DNA of 64,000 nucleotides. Origin: an uncultured Gammaproteobacteria bacterium (GTDB lineage Bacteria; Pseudomonadota; Gammaproteobacteria; HK1). Location: positions 4,985,694-5,049,693 of the forward strand of contig OY282378.1 of the NCBI GenBank assembly GCA_958295835.1. Direction: 5' to 3'. Positions 6,487 to 14,980 of this stretch are shown here, piece by piece (within the stretch, counting starts at the first letter, position 1; each line of letters starts with the position of its first letter). The notes beneath the pieces were generated by a model. It was not told the origin of the DNA. It ran no database searches and was given only the letters and a program-made list of their open reading frames with translations. Made by a program: the position numbers and the translations under genes.

Positions 6487-9400
6487 TCAGCCCCGGCCAT
6501 TGCCGATTTCCCCGATACCGGCGGGCGTCGCAACGCTCACTCCCACCAGATCCACCAGCTCCGCCACCACCGCGACCTCGCCCTCGTCCATACCGGTCAG
6601 GACGATGGGCTCGAACTCGGGATTGTTCGGCTTCAAGGTGATCCTCGCATGCCGCCAGGAGTCGCCGTCCCCGGCCCTTTCGCTCTCGTAGCGCTTGACG
6701 GTGTACCGCGCTCCGGTCTCGGGATCGGTGGCGTCGCGGAGCTGGACGAGCACCGTCTTCCCTTGACGCGTGCCCTGCACGGGCGCGCGGAACAGGCCAT
6801 ACGCGCCGTCGGGAATCGCGGGCTCCATCGACCTGCCGGCGATTCGGGCGACGAACATCCCCGGCCTCAAGCGCCGCGCGCCACCCACCTCGACCCACTT
6901 CCAATCCTCCTCGGCTTCGACGCTCCGGGGATCGCCGAAGGCGCCGGCCGCGATCGCCAGCGGCACGAGGGGGATGCAGGTGACGTAACGCTCCTCGGGC
7001 CGCCCTTCGACGATACGGAGACCGCCGGGTTCGGAAGCCTCCGCCTCCCGGCCAACCTCATCCGGTCGAAGCGGCAGAGGCCCGATGGGCGGGGAGGAGC
7101 CATCGGTGCGTTCCGCCTCGATACCCTCCGGCCGAGCCTGTCGAAGCCCGGCGGGCAAGGGGAATCCGTCGGTGGGCTCGGATGCGATACCGTCCGACTC
7201 CGCCAGCCCGGTCGGCTTGTCCATGGCGGTCGGCGCGGACGGCCCAACCGACCCGGCCGGTTCCCTTGATTCGGACAGCCCGCCTCGCCCGATCGACCCG
7301 CCCCGCCCGGCCATCTCGCTTGGCCCGGCCACCTCACTCGGCCCGGCCAGCCCTGCCGGCCGCAGCCGCCGGTATGCTTCGGTGGCCATCCAGCGGCTGA
7401 CCGTCCGGTGGAAGGGCTCGTCGTTCATGTAGCGGATGAAGATCTCTTCGTTCTGGTCCATGCGCTCGGTGAACAGGCGCTCGATCAGGGTGTCGAACAC
7501 CAGCTCGAACTTGTCTTCGGGGTTGATCGCCGCCGTTTCGCGCAACGCATCGTCGGCCACCGCCGCCTCGACGATCTGGTCGAAGAAGAGTTGATCGGCG
7601 TCGTTGAAGTCCGTGCCGAAGCGTTCGTTGACGACGTCGATCAACCTCGACAGCGGCGCCGCCTGCTCGCGGGCCATGCCGCTGCCCACCTCCGTGGGTC
7701 CGTCGAGGGCGCGCGCGCCGCCCTGCCCGAGCGGAATCGATCCCTCGCTGATCTTCCGGAGACGGTAGTACTGAAGGCGCACGTCGTCGTCGAACTGGTA
7801 CGCGGGACCGGAGCGCCGGCGCGGGAGCTTCGCCGCCAGGTGGCGGAGCCATGTGTACAGGCGTTCGAGGTCCGAATCCTGGTAAGGGATCACCTGGCTC
7901 AGGAAGCCGTAGAGGTTGCGGAACGCCTGCACCTTGCCGCGCCACAGCTCGGCTTCTTCTTCCCTCTCCTTGTGCAACGCGGCAAAGCGCGACACCGCCG
8001 GGTCCAGCGCGGCGTTCATCGCCTGGTGGTCCCGCGGGCTCTGGCGCTGCCGGGGCTTGAAGAAGATCTTGCAGAAGCGCTCGACTTCCTCGCCGAGGTA
8101 GATACCGGAAGCATCGAGCTCTTCCCTGATCGCGTACATCCGGGCCGGGTCGGCCTCGTCGCCCATTTCGGCCCCTTCGTAGTACGTCTTGAACGCTTCG
8201 CGGATCTCGTCCCGGCCGTTCACGAAGTCGAGGACGAAGGTGTCCTCCTTGAAAGGATGGGTGCGGTTCAGCCGGGAGAGGGTCTGCACGGCCTGGATGC
8301 CGGCCAGGCGCTTGTCGACGTACATCGTATGCAGCAAGGGCTGGTCGAAGCCCGTCTGGTACTTCTCGGCGACGAGCAGCACCTGGTATTCCCCGGTCGC
8401 GAAGTGTTCCGGCAGCTCCTTCTCCCGGACGCCCTCGTTCATCTTCTCCTCGGTCCAGGCGAGGTCGGGGTCCCGGTCGTCCCGGACGACCCCCGAGAAA
8501 GCCACCAGCGACCTGATCGCGTAGCCCCGGTCCTCGATGTAGCGATCGAAGCTCTGCTTGTAGCGGACCGCTTCGAGGCGGGAGCCGGTGACCACCATCG
8601 CCTTGGCGCGCCCGCCGATCCGGTGGCGGGTGGCGGAGTGGAAGTGCTCGACCATCACCTCGGTCTTCTGCGCGACGTTGTGCGGATGCAGCCGCACGAA
8701 GCGGGCCAGGGCGCGGGCGGCCCGCTTGCGCTCCACGTTCGGATCGTCCTCGCAGGCCTTGAGCAGCTTGTAGTAGGTGGCGTACGACGTGTAGTGCTTC
8801 AGCACGTCGAGGATGAACCCTTCCTCGATCGCCTGGCGCATGGTGTAGCGGTGGGCGGGCTCGCCGCCGCGCCCGAAGACCTTCAGCGTCCTGTGCTTCG
8901 GCGTGGCGGTGAAGGCGAAGAAGCTCAGGTTCGCCTGCCGGCCCCGCTTGGCCATGCCGAGAAAGAGCGCTTCCAGGCCATCGGGGTCATTGGGGTCATT
9001 GGGGTCATTGGGGTCATTGGGGTCATTGGGGTCATTGGGGTCATTGGGGTCATTGGGGTCATTGGGGTCATTGGGACCATTGATGCCATCGCCCTCCAGG
9101 CCCTCCTCGGCCGCTCGCTTTCTCGCCTTTTCGCGCAACGCTTCGCCACCCAGCACCTCCTTCAGGGCGGTGGCCGTCTCGCCGCCCTGCGAGCTATGCG
9201 CCTCGTCGATGACCACCGCGTAGCGGCGGGTCGGCAGGGTTCCGGCTCTGCTCCCGAGCCCGAGCCCGGTCCCGATCCCGGACCCGAATCTGATCCCGCT
9301 TCCGGTATTCGTCCCACTCCCGGTCTTGGTCCCGGTCCCGGTACTGGTTCCGGACCCGAGCCCGCTCCCGCTTCCGGTATTGGTCCCGCTCCCGGTATTG

Positions 9401-10659
9401 GTCCCGGTCTCGGTACCGGCTTCGGCCGCCGCCTCCGTTCCCCGCTCCTCGGCCATCCTGAGAAGCTGGCGGGAGACGAAGGGAAACTTCTGGAGTGTGG
9501 TGATCACGATCGGCACCGCGCCTTCCAGCGCCTCGGCGAGCTGGCGCGAGCTCTCGTCGATCTTCTGCACCACGCCCCGCTTGTGCTCGAACTGGTAGAT
9601 GGTGTCCTGGAGCTGGCTGTCGAGCACCACGCGGTCCGTGACCACGATCACGCTGTCGAAGACGCGGGCGTCCTGCGCATCGTGCAGCGAGGCCAGACGG
9701 TGCGTGAGCCAGGCGATGGTGTTGCTCTTGCCGCTGCCCGCGGAGTGCTCGACCAGGGCGTTGTGCCCGACGCCCTCGCGCCGCGCCGTGTCCACGAGCC
9801 GGCGCACCGCTTCGAGCTGGTGGTAGCGGGGGAAGATCATCGTCTCGACCTTCACATTGCGCCCCTTGTCGTCGCGCTTCTCCCCGGTCTGGAGGTGGAC
9901 GAAGCGCGCCAGCAGGTCCAGCAGGCTGTCGCGCGCAAGGACTTCCTCCCAGAGGTAGGCGGTGCGGTAGCCGCGTCCTTGCGGGTCGGGCGGGTTGCCC
10001 GCGCCCCCGTCGCAACCCTTGTCGAAGGGCAGGAAGTGGGTCGCGGCGCCGGCGAGCCGGGTGGTCATGAGCACGGACTCGGTATCCACGGCGAAGTGGA
10101 CGAGCGTGCGCCGCTTGAACTCGAAGATCGGCTCGCGCGGATCGCGGTCCCGCCGGTACTGCCCGCGGGCGTCCTCGGCGGTCTGCCCGGTGAGCGGGTT
10201 CTTCAGCTCCAGGGTCGAGACCGGTATCCCGTTCAGGCTCAAGGTGACGTCGACGGACTGCTCCGAGCGCGGCGAGAAACGGAGCTGGCGGGTGAGCCCG
10301 ACGCGGTTCGCGGCATAGCGCGCCTCGAGCTCCGGGTTGAGCGCGTGGGCCGCCTTGAAGAAGGCGATACGCAGCGTCCGGCCGTAGCACTTGAAGCCGT
10401 GGCGCAACGTCGCCAGCGCGCCGTTCCGGTCCATCCACTTGCACAAGTCGGCAAGGACCTGCTCGCCGGTCCGCTCGCCGAGCAGCGCTTCCAGCCTCGT
10501 CCATGCGTCCGGCTGGGTCTCGCGGATGAACCCGAGCGCGACCTCGGGAAAGACGGCGCGCTCGCGGTCGAAGCCGCGGCCGGGGACGGAGACGTATCCG
10601 TTCGCCAGGAGATGGACTTCGATGACGGTCTCGAAGGCGGATTCGCCGGTTCGATTCAT
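6487..10659 (-). CDS. hsdR: Type I restriction enzyme R subunit with C-terminal S24/LexA-like domain
   Basis: A 1390-residue protein. Near residue 150 is the HsdR nuclease motif ([10 protein letters not shown]). The SF2 motor has Walker [14 protein letters not shown] (about 304-316), DEAH as [13 protein letters not shown] and motif [16 protein letters not shown]. Family members are usually near 1000 residues; the excess comes from a glycine-rich insert before the DEAH strand (9236-9420), an (NDP)10 insert after it (8983-9081) and a C-terminal extension of about 290 residues. The extension is a Gly/Pro/Glu-rich linker, then [11 protein letters not shown] and GARYTVKRY, the Ser and Lys motifs of LexA/UmuD/phage-repressor S24 peptidases. 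The ATG at 10659 has GGAAAGGA just upstream; a longer frame to 10773 is unlikely. It is the last gene of the minus-strand island; its HsdM and HsdS lie at 25.8-27.9 and 24.5-25.8 kb. Confidence 0.92.
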   Translation of the reverse strand: MNRTGESAFETVIEVHLLANGYVSVPGRGFDRERAVFPEVALGFIRETQPDAWTRLEALLGERTGEQVLADLCKWMDRNGALATLRHGFKCYGRTLRIAFFKAAHALNPELEARYAANRVGLTRQLRFSPRSEQSVDVTLSLNGIPVSTLELKNPLTGQTAEDARGQYRRDRDPREPIFEFKRRTLVHFAVDTESVLMTTRLAGAATHFLPFDKGCDGGAGNPPDPQGRGYRTAYLWEEVLARDSLLDLLARFVHLQTGEKRDDKGRNVKVETMIFPRYHQLEAVRRLVDTARREGVGHNALVEHSAGSGKSNTIAWLTHRLASLHDAQDARVFDSVIVVTDRVVLDSQLQDTIYQFEHKRGVVQKIDESSRQLAEALEGAVPIVITTLQKFPFVSRQLLRMAEERGTEAAAEAGTETGTNTGSGTNTGSGSGLGSGTSTGTGTKTGSGTNTGSGIRFGSGIGTGLGLGSRAGTLPTRRYAVVIDEAHSSQGGETATALKEVLGGEALREKARKRAAEEGLEGDGINGPNDPNDPNDPNDPNDPNDPNDPNDPNDPNDPDGLEALFLGMAKRGRQANLSFFAFTATPKHRTLKVFGRGGEPAHRYTMRQAIEEGFILDVLKHYTSYATYYKLLKACEDDPNVERKRAARALARFVRLHPHNVAQKTEVMVEHFHSATRHRIGGRAKAMVVTGSRLEAVRYKQSFDRYIEDRGYAIRSLVAFSGVVRDDRDPDLAWTEEKMNEGVREKELPEHFATGEYQVLLVAEKYQTGFDQPLLHTMYVDKRLAGIQAVQTLSRLNRTHPFKEDTFVLDFVNGRDEIREAFKTYYEGAEMGDEADPARMYAIREELDASGIYLGEEVERFCKIFFKPRQRQSPRDHQAMNAALDPAVSRFAALHKEREEEAELWRGKVQAFRNLYGFLSQVIPYQDSDLERLYTWLRHLAAKLPRRRSGPAYQFDDDVRLQYYRLRKISEGSIPLGQGGARALDGPTEVGSGMAREQAAPLSRLIDVVNERFGTDFNDADQLFFDQIVEAAVADDALRETAAINPEDKFELVFDTLIERLFTERMDQNEEIFIRYMNDEPFHRTVSRWMATEAYRRLRPAGLAGPSEVAGPSEMAGRGGSIGRGGLSESREPAGSVGPSAPTAMDKPTGLAESDGIASEPTDGFPLPAGLRQARPEGIEAERTDGSSPPIGPLPLRPDEVGREAEASEPGGLRIVEGRPEERYVTCIPLVPLAIAAGAFGDPRSVEAEEDWKWVEVGGARRLRPGMFVARIAGRSMEPAIPDGAYGLFRAPVQGTRQGKTVLVQLRDATDPETGARYTVKRYESERAGDGDSWRHARITLKPNNPEFEPIVLTGMDEGEVAVVAELVDLVGVSVATPAGIGEIGNGRG
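8983..9081. repeat. 9-bp tandem repeat (ggggtcatt) x10 inside hsdR
   Basis: Ten perfect copies of ggggtcatt (8983-9072) plus one degenerate copy. Read on the coding strand they give ten consecutive Asn-Asp-Pro triplets between the DEAH strand and motif III of HsdR. Because the unit is a multiple of three, gain or loss of copies keeps the frame. Confidence 0.97.
9236..9420. repeat. Imperfect cccggt-type repeat encoding a Gly/Ser/Thr-rich insert in hsdR
   Basis: Degenerate 6- and 12-bp units around cccggt/cccgct produce an insert of some 60 residues alternating Gly with Ser, Thr or Asn just before the Walker B strand of HsdR. It is in frame and absent from ordinary HsdR proteins. Confidence 0.9.
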
Positions 10660-11006
10660 GTCCTTTCCGCCGCCGGACATGCCTGCTTCCCGTTCGTTCC
10701 CATCCACTCGATTCGCAAGGAACACCGTTCCCCGGCCGTCCACGGCGCTGGCCGGGGGCGCCCGCGATTCCACGGGGGCAGGTTTCGCGGAGCCTGTGCC
10801 CGCGAAAGCGGGTAGCGGGAGCCGCCGCGCCTGTCGTCATTCCCGCGGAAGCGGGAATCCACTTCAATCAATCTCATTGAGATCCCGTGTTTTCTGCAAC
10901 CAGCGCGTGACCAGGCAGGAATGTCATGCAACCGGCAGGTCCATATCCCTTTCCGCCGCCGGACATGCCTGCTTCCCGTCCATCCGGTTCGCGCGTGAAC
11001 CATCCT
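10660..11006. repeat. Repeat-rich spacer: duplicated hsdR leader plus REP-like palindrome
   Basis: The 32 bases at 10662-10693, which on the minus strand hold the hsdR Shine-Dalgarno region, recur unchanged at 10948-10979, and similarity continues weakly for some 30 bases beyond. Between them a REP-like palindrome (10840-10858, cattcccgcggaagcgggaat) is flanked by the same tccacttc tail as the copy at 16599. No gene is evident here. Confidence 0.8.
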
Positions 11007-12818
11007 TCACGGCGATACCGGTTGTTCCTCGCCCGGATTGGCGTGATCGAAGATCTCCCTCAGCAGATCGAGTTTCCCGCCCACCTCTGCCGGTATGGAG
11101 GAAGGATCGACGAACCGGACCAGCCGGTGAAGCTCGCCCTTCCTCAGCAGCATCGCATGTCCGAGCCTTTCCGCAAGACGGCGAAAGAACTCCTCGGCGA
11201 AGTCGCTGAGCTTCACCCGTTCGGTCCTCGCCTCCCACAGCAGCCGCGCCGCGTCGGCCCTCGCGGCCTTCCAGGTGTCGAGATCCTGCTCGCGGCCGTC
11301 GAACACACGTTCCAGGATCAACGCATCGAGCACCTCTTCGGACGTATCGTGAACTTCACCGAGAAACAGGGGCAAGTCCTTGTAGTGTTCGGCGACCTGC
11401 CTGCGCAGCACCTCGGGGGTGACGAAGTAGTTTTCGACTTCGTAGCGCTTCCAGTAGACGACGTTGAGCCCGCCTTCGTTCGAATCCGATCGTGCGCCGC
11501 CGTCGTTGTCCAGAATCGCCAGGCCCCGCAGCCCGGGTATCATCTCGCGCAGGGCGAAGAAGTGCTTCCGGGGCGTCACCCCGAACCCTCCTTCCACGCG
11601 CTCCAGCTCGGCTTTCAGATCGTCGGGGTCCGGGTAATTGTCCTGTATGTAGAAAGCGTTGATCCGTTGATCCCACACGTCCGCCGCCCGATGGCCCAGG
11701 CGTTCGGCCAGGGCCTGCAGGACGGCGAGATCCGTTCCGCCCTCGACATACAGGACGTAACCCCGTTCCAGCGCCCTGACGTAGTGCTCGGCGCCGTAGT
11801 GCTTGAGCGCATTGCGGATATCGGTCCTGGCGGCCAGATCGTCGGCCCGCCCCCGCAACAGCAGCGTGAGATGGTGGTCCAGCGCCTCGTCGAGAATCAC
11901 TTCCGAATGGGTCACCAGCACGACCTGCGACTCGTTCCGGGCCGCGATCTCCCGCAAGAGCACATAGACCTGCTTCTGCCGGAGGATCTCCAGGTGCGCG
12001 TCCGGCTCGTCGATCAGCAGCACGCTCCGGCGATGCGAATAAAGGTAGGCGAAGATCAGGAGCATCTGCTGGAATCCGCGGCCCGCGAGAGAGACGTCCA
12101 GCGGCTCCCGCACGTTCGCCTGCCGGTAGAAGAGATCGATGCTGCCACGCCCGGTTTCGGTCGGGTCGCCCAGCTCGACCGAGAACAGTCGTGACATCAA
12201 CTTGGCGATGCGCTGCCAGTCTTCCGGCGCGTCCTTGAACACCAGGAGACACAGGTTGCGAAGTACCTGGGCGGTCTGCCCCTGCCCCAACAGGACGTCG
12301 ATGCGGCCGGGTTGGAGGATCGGTTCCTCGGTATCGAGGCCCGACATCGGGTAGAGCAGCGCCACGTTCAACCCCGCCGCGGCCTCGACGACCTCCGGTT
12401 TCTTGAGGGTCGCATCGTCGGGCGTGCAGTAGACCAGCTCGTCTCCCTGGTTCCGAAAGCGCATCGTCACCGGCTCGACCTTGTTCCGGTGCAGGATGCC
12501 CACGGTGATCAGGAGAGGAACGTCACGATTGCCGCGACGTACCGCCGCGTTGTGCCAGAAGTAGCGGGTGCGCCGGACGGGAACCGAGACGATGTTCAGC
12601 CGGTTGAGCGATGTGGCCGTCCGCTCCCTGGGCGTCGATTTCCCTTTCGCTTCGAACCACGTCCCGACCGCCTGCGACCAGAGTGCGATCGCCTGGATCG
12701 CCGTGGTCTTCCCGCAGTTGTTGGGGCCGATGAGCACCGCTGGATGATCGAGTTCGATCCGCTGCCTGTCGCCGAAATGCTTGAAGTTTTGAATCTCGAT
12801 GTAGTGGAGCAGCCTCAC
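11007..12818 (-). CDS. OLD-family ATPase with C-terminal TOPRIM domain
   Basis: A 603-residue protein with an SMC/RecF-like ATPase: Walker A GPNNCGKTT (31-39), a signature-like SLAGRGFQQM (about 244-253), Walker B SVLLIDEPDAHLE (266-278) and the H-switch VLVTHSE. A TOPRIM domain follows, with the acidic residue in YVEGGTDLAVL (E360) and the DxD pair in AILDNDGG (438-440). Overcoming-lysogenisation-defect (OLD) proteins are ATP-regulated metal-dependent nucleases, several of which defend against phage. The GTG start at 12818 has AGGAG 8 bases upstream. No GajB-type helicase is adjacent, so it would be a single-gene (class 1) OLD. It lies between DUF4276 and hsdR in the same direction. Confidence 0.85.
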   Translation of the reverse strand: MRLLHYIEIQNFKHFGDRQRIELDHPAVLIGPNNCGKTTAIQAIALWSQAVGTWFEAKGKSTPRERTATSLNRLNIVSVPVRRTRYFWHNAAVRRGNRDVPLLITVGILHRNKVEPVTMRFRNQGDELVYCTPDDATLKKPEVVEAAAGLNVALLYPMSGLDTEEPILQPGRIDVLLGQGQTAQVLRNLCLLVFKDAPEDWQRIAKLMSRLFSVELGDPTETGRGSIDLFYRQANVREPLDVSLAGRGFQQMLLIFAYLYSHRRSVLLIDEPDAHLEILRQKQVYVLLREIAARNESQVVLVTHSEVILDEALDHHLTLLLRGRADDLAARTDIRNALKHYGAEHYVRALERGYVLYVEGGTDLAVLQALAERLGHRAADVWDQRINAFYIQDNYPDPDDLKAELERVEGGFGVTPRKHFFALREMIPGLRGLAILDNDGGARSDSNEGGLNVVYWKRYEVENYFVTPEVLRRQVAEHYKDLPLFLGEVHDTSEEVLDALILERVFDGREQDLDTWKAARADAARLLWEARTERVKLSDFAEEFFRRLAERLGHAMLLRKGELHRLVRFVDPSSIPAEVGGKLDLLREIFDHANPGEEQPVSP

Positions 12819-13007
12819 TTCATGCTCCTTCTACGAAAGGGGCCGTCCGGCCACGACCGGAGACCGAAGCACCCCGACCGTCTTCCCAAGCGGCCGAACC
12901 CGTCGCCTGGGCCGGGTGAGCACCCGTCCCCCGGAAACGGTCGCCGCGCGCCTGTCGCGGACGTAGACCTCCGGCTTCATCGCCCGTTCCCCGTGCTTCC
13001 CCTTTCG

Positions 13008-13604
13008 TCACAACGCCCTCAATTTATTCAGGAACGCCTTGGCGTGCGGACAGGCGGCTTCGACTTGGGCGGGATCGACTTGCGCCAGCAACTCGAACGA
13101 GACTTTGCCCTTGGAATAGGATTTACGACATGAAGCGGTCGCACGTTCGAGTGCTTCGAAGACCCTCGATTTGGGCACATCTTCCAGATTGGGCCATGCT
13201 CTGAGCGCGTTCTCTCCGAACCCCGTGCCGAAGTAGCTCCGCAACGCCTCGCGGTCCGCCAGAAACCAGGTTTCCATGACCTGGACCATCAGGAATGCCC
13301 GATCGTCGCCCGCGTTGGCGGGCCGGTGCCAACCGTCACGGGCGTGCAAGTGCTGCCAGACCGAGTGTCCCGGCGCAACCGGACCTTCGCTGTCCACGAG
13401 CAGGAACGGGACCGTGCCGGGAGAGCTGTCCGAGACGGCGGTTGCGAAACGGTCGAAGGTCTGTCGGCGCCCGGCGCCCCGAACGATCTTCGTCCTGCCA
13501 CCGACGCCGGCGGAGTCGAAGAATTTTTTCCATCCCTCGCGAAAGCGGGCACGAAGATCCTTGCCCTCTCCACCGCCCTCGATGTACAGCGTTGCCGTCA
13601 CCAT
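13008..13604 (-). CDS. DUF4276 family protein
   Basis: A 198-residue protein beginning TATLYIEGGGEGKDLRARFR, with FLLVDSEGPV, a middle segment MVQVMETWFLADREALRSYF and C-terminal KGKVSFELL motifs characteristic of DUF4276. The acidic strand pattern (IEGG...VDSE) is reminiscent of TOPRIM-like nuclease cores, which is inference. Its start overlaps the end of the upstream AAA ATPase gene by 7 bases (ATGGTGA), so the two are coupled and probably form one functional unit, an ATPase sensor with a partner effector. Such ATPase-effector pairs are common in anti-phage systems. A second, broken DUF4276 gene lies at 17796-18300. Confidence 0.75.
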   Translation of the reverse strand: MVTATLYIEGGGEGKDLRARFREGWKKFFDSAGVGGRTKIVRGAGRRQTFDRFATAVSDSSPGTVPFLLVDSEGPVAPGHSVWQHLHARDGWHRPANAGDDRAFLMVQVMETWFLADREALRSYFGTGFGENALRAWPNLEDVPKSRVFEALERATASCRKSYSKGKVSFELLAQVDPAQVEAACPHAKAFLNKLRAL

Positions 13605-14941
13605 CGGTTTCCGCCCAACTCGCCCGACGTCCAGAGATCACCAAGCCTGTAGTCATTCAACCACTTCGCCAGATCGTCTTTGTCGAGACGCCGCATCTCC
13701 GTCTGTCCATCGTGCTTTTCGCAGACGACGACACTTTCCGGCTGATCCGTCAGCGTGTCGACAAATACGTCCGAGTGGGTCGTCACGATGAGCTGAGTAC
13801 GCTCGGATGCCTCTCGCATCAAATCGCTCAACGTCGGCAGCAGATCCGGATGCAAGCCCAATTCCGGCTCCTCGATACAGATCAAGGGAGGTGGTTCGGG
13901 ATGCAACAGGATCGCCAGCAGGCAGAGATAACGTAACGTCCCGTCCGAGAGGCGGGTAACCGGGATCGAGCGGTTGCCGAACTCTTCCAGGAACAACGCC
14001 ACCGTGCCGCCGGTCACGGGGCACTGTATGTCCACGATGCCGTCGAACAGCTTGCTCAATGCGGAGAGGAATGACTTCTTATGCGTTCCATGCAGTTGCG
14101 AGAGCACAAGCGGCAGGTTCTCGCCGCCTTCGTCCAGAAAGTCGCTACGCGCATGTGCGTTGCAGGGTTGGCGCAGTTTCGCGTGGGGACCGAACGACCA
14201 GCTTCGGTAGAGACGAATTTGTTCATATTGATGTTTCAAATACCAAAGCGCTGGATAATCCATCATGGCAAAAGAATAGAGCAAAGAATTTTCCTGTTCG
14301 AACGTTCTGAAGAATTCGACAACTCCACGATTTTGATCGATGAACATAGTTGGTGTATGAACATTCACATTCCTGGATTTCGACGACTGCGGTGACTTGG
14401 CTTTCGCCTCCCTCGACATCTCTCGTTCGTCCCATTGGGGAGGGCGATAATAGCGGTACCCAGAAGGATCTCCTGAATGCTTTTCCGAGGGCTCGATCTG
14501 TTCGTCAGCGACTAAAAGCAGCCCCCCCTGGTCGGCCAAGGTCAGCGGGGGAGGGCGATAATAGCGGTACCCAGAAGGATCTCCTGAATGCTTCTTCGAG
14601 GGCTCGATCTGTTCGTCAGCGACTAAAGGCCGCCCCCCTTGGTCGGACAGAGTCAGGGAATGTCGCAACGTCCTGGTCGGTGGGTAGTCAACCATGGCCT
14701 CCAGGGCGATCGAATCCGGCGCCTCCAGCCCCTTCCACAACCACTCCCGAACACCTCCCATACCTGAGATTGGTTCCGAGATACCACGCGGAGCGGCCTG
14801 GAACAGCGAGATCGCCTCCAGCAAGTTCGATTTCCCCGAACCGTTCGGGCCAATCAGGACGTTCAGCGGCTTCATCGGCAAGTCAATCCCCGCCGGTCCG
14901 AAAGACAAGAGGCCCGAAAATTTCAGCCTGTGAAACAACAT
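13598..14941 (-). CDS. AAA ATPase (SMC/AAA_21-like) paired with DUF4276
   Basis: About 447 residues. Walker A is GPNGSGKSN (31-39), Walker B LICIEEPELGLHPDLL near the C-terminus, followed by a D-loop/H-switch VTTHSDVFVD. This is the compact ABC-type ATPase layout found in OLD/PARIS-like defence ATPases. Start chosen at 14941 (ATGTTGTTTCAC) because GGGG lies about 8 bases upstream; two in-frame upstream codons are possible. The protein carries a 37-residue tandem duplication (LVADEQIEPS...YRYYRPP twice), encoded at 14441-14662. It follows the HipA-like gene by about 40 bases and overlaps the DUF4276 gene. Confidence 0.8.
   Translation of the reverse strand: MLFHRLKFSGLLSFGPAGIDLPMKPLNVLIGPNGSGKSNLLEAISLFQAAPRGISEPISGMGGVREWLWKGLEAPDSIALEAMVDYPPTRTLRHSLTLSDQGGRPLVADEQIEPSKKHSGDPSGYRYYRPPPLTLADQGGLLLVADEQIEPSEKHSGDPSGYRYYRPPQWDEREMSREAKAKSPQSSKSRNVNVHTPTMFIDQNRGVVEFFRTFEQENSLLYSFAMMDYPALWYLKHQYEQIRLYRSWSFGPHAKLRQPCNAHARSDFLDEGGENLPLVLSQLHGTHKKSFLSALSKLFDGIVDIQCPVTGGTVALFLEEFGNRSIPVTRLSDGTLRYLCLLAILLHPEPPPLICIEEPELGLHPDLLPTLSDLMREASERTQLIVTTHSDVFVDTLTDQPESVVVCEKHDGQTEMRRLDKDDLAKWLNDYRLGDLWTSGELGGNRW
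14441..14662. repeat. 111-bp in-frame tandem duplication in the AAA gene
   Basis: Bases starting agggcgataatagcggtacc at 14441 and again at 14552 begin two nearly identical 111-bp copies. The copies differ at only a handful of positions (for example SKKH versus SEKH in the protein), so the duplication is recent and preserves the frame. Confidence 0.95.
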
Positions 14942-14980
14942 GTTCATTCCCCGTTCAACGTGTCCCAGCACGACGATCCA

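Noticed and set aside
8983-9081. Possible CRISPR array
   Set aside because: The units are 9 bp, contiguous and without spacers, and they code for NDP triplets within HsdR.
7408-10815. A 1135-codon open frame on the plus strand across hsdR
   Set aside because: It is antisense to HsdR, which has clear nuclease, helicase and S24 motifs. The plus-strand translation has no domain and consists of codon-mirrored His/Val/Leu/Glu-rich sequence, as expected in high-GC DNA.
11007-12818. Calling the OLD-like gene GajA of a Gabija system
   Set aside because: No UvrD-like GajB helicase gene adjoins it; neighbours are DUF4276 and hsdR.
12820-13011. A 63-codon minus-strand frame between DUF4276 and the OLD-like gene
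   Set aside because: Low-complexity Arg/Gly-rich translation with no homology. Its overlap with the DUF4276 stop is probably chance, though a tiny coupled gene cannot be fully excluded.
13008-14941. Calling the AAA + DUF4276 pair a PARIS (AriA-AriB) system
   Set aside because: The partner matches DUF4276 rather than the DUF4435-type AriB; resemblance is in layout only.
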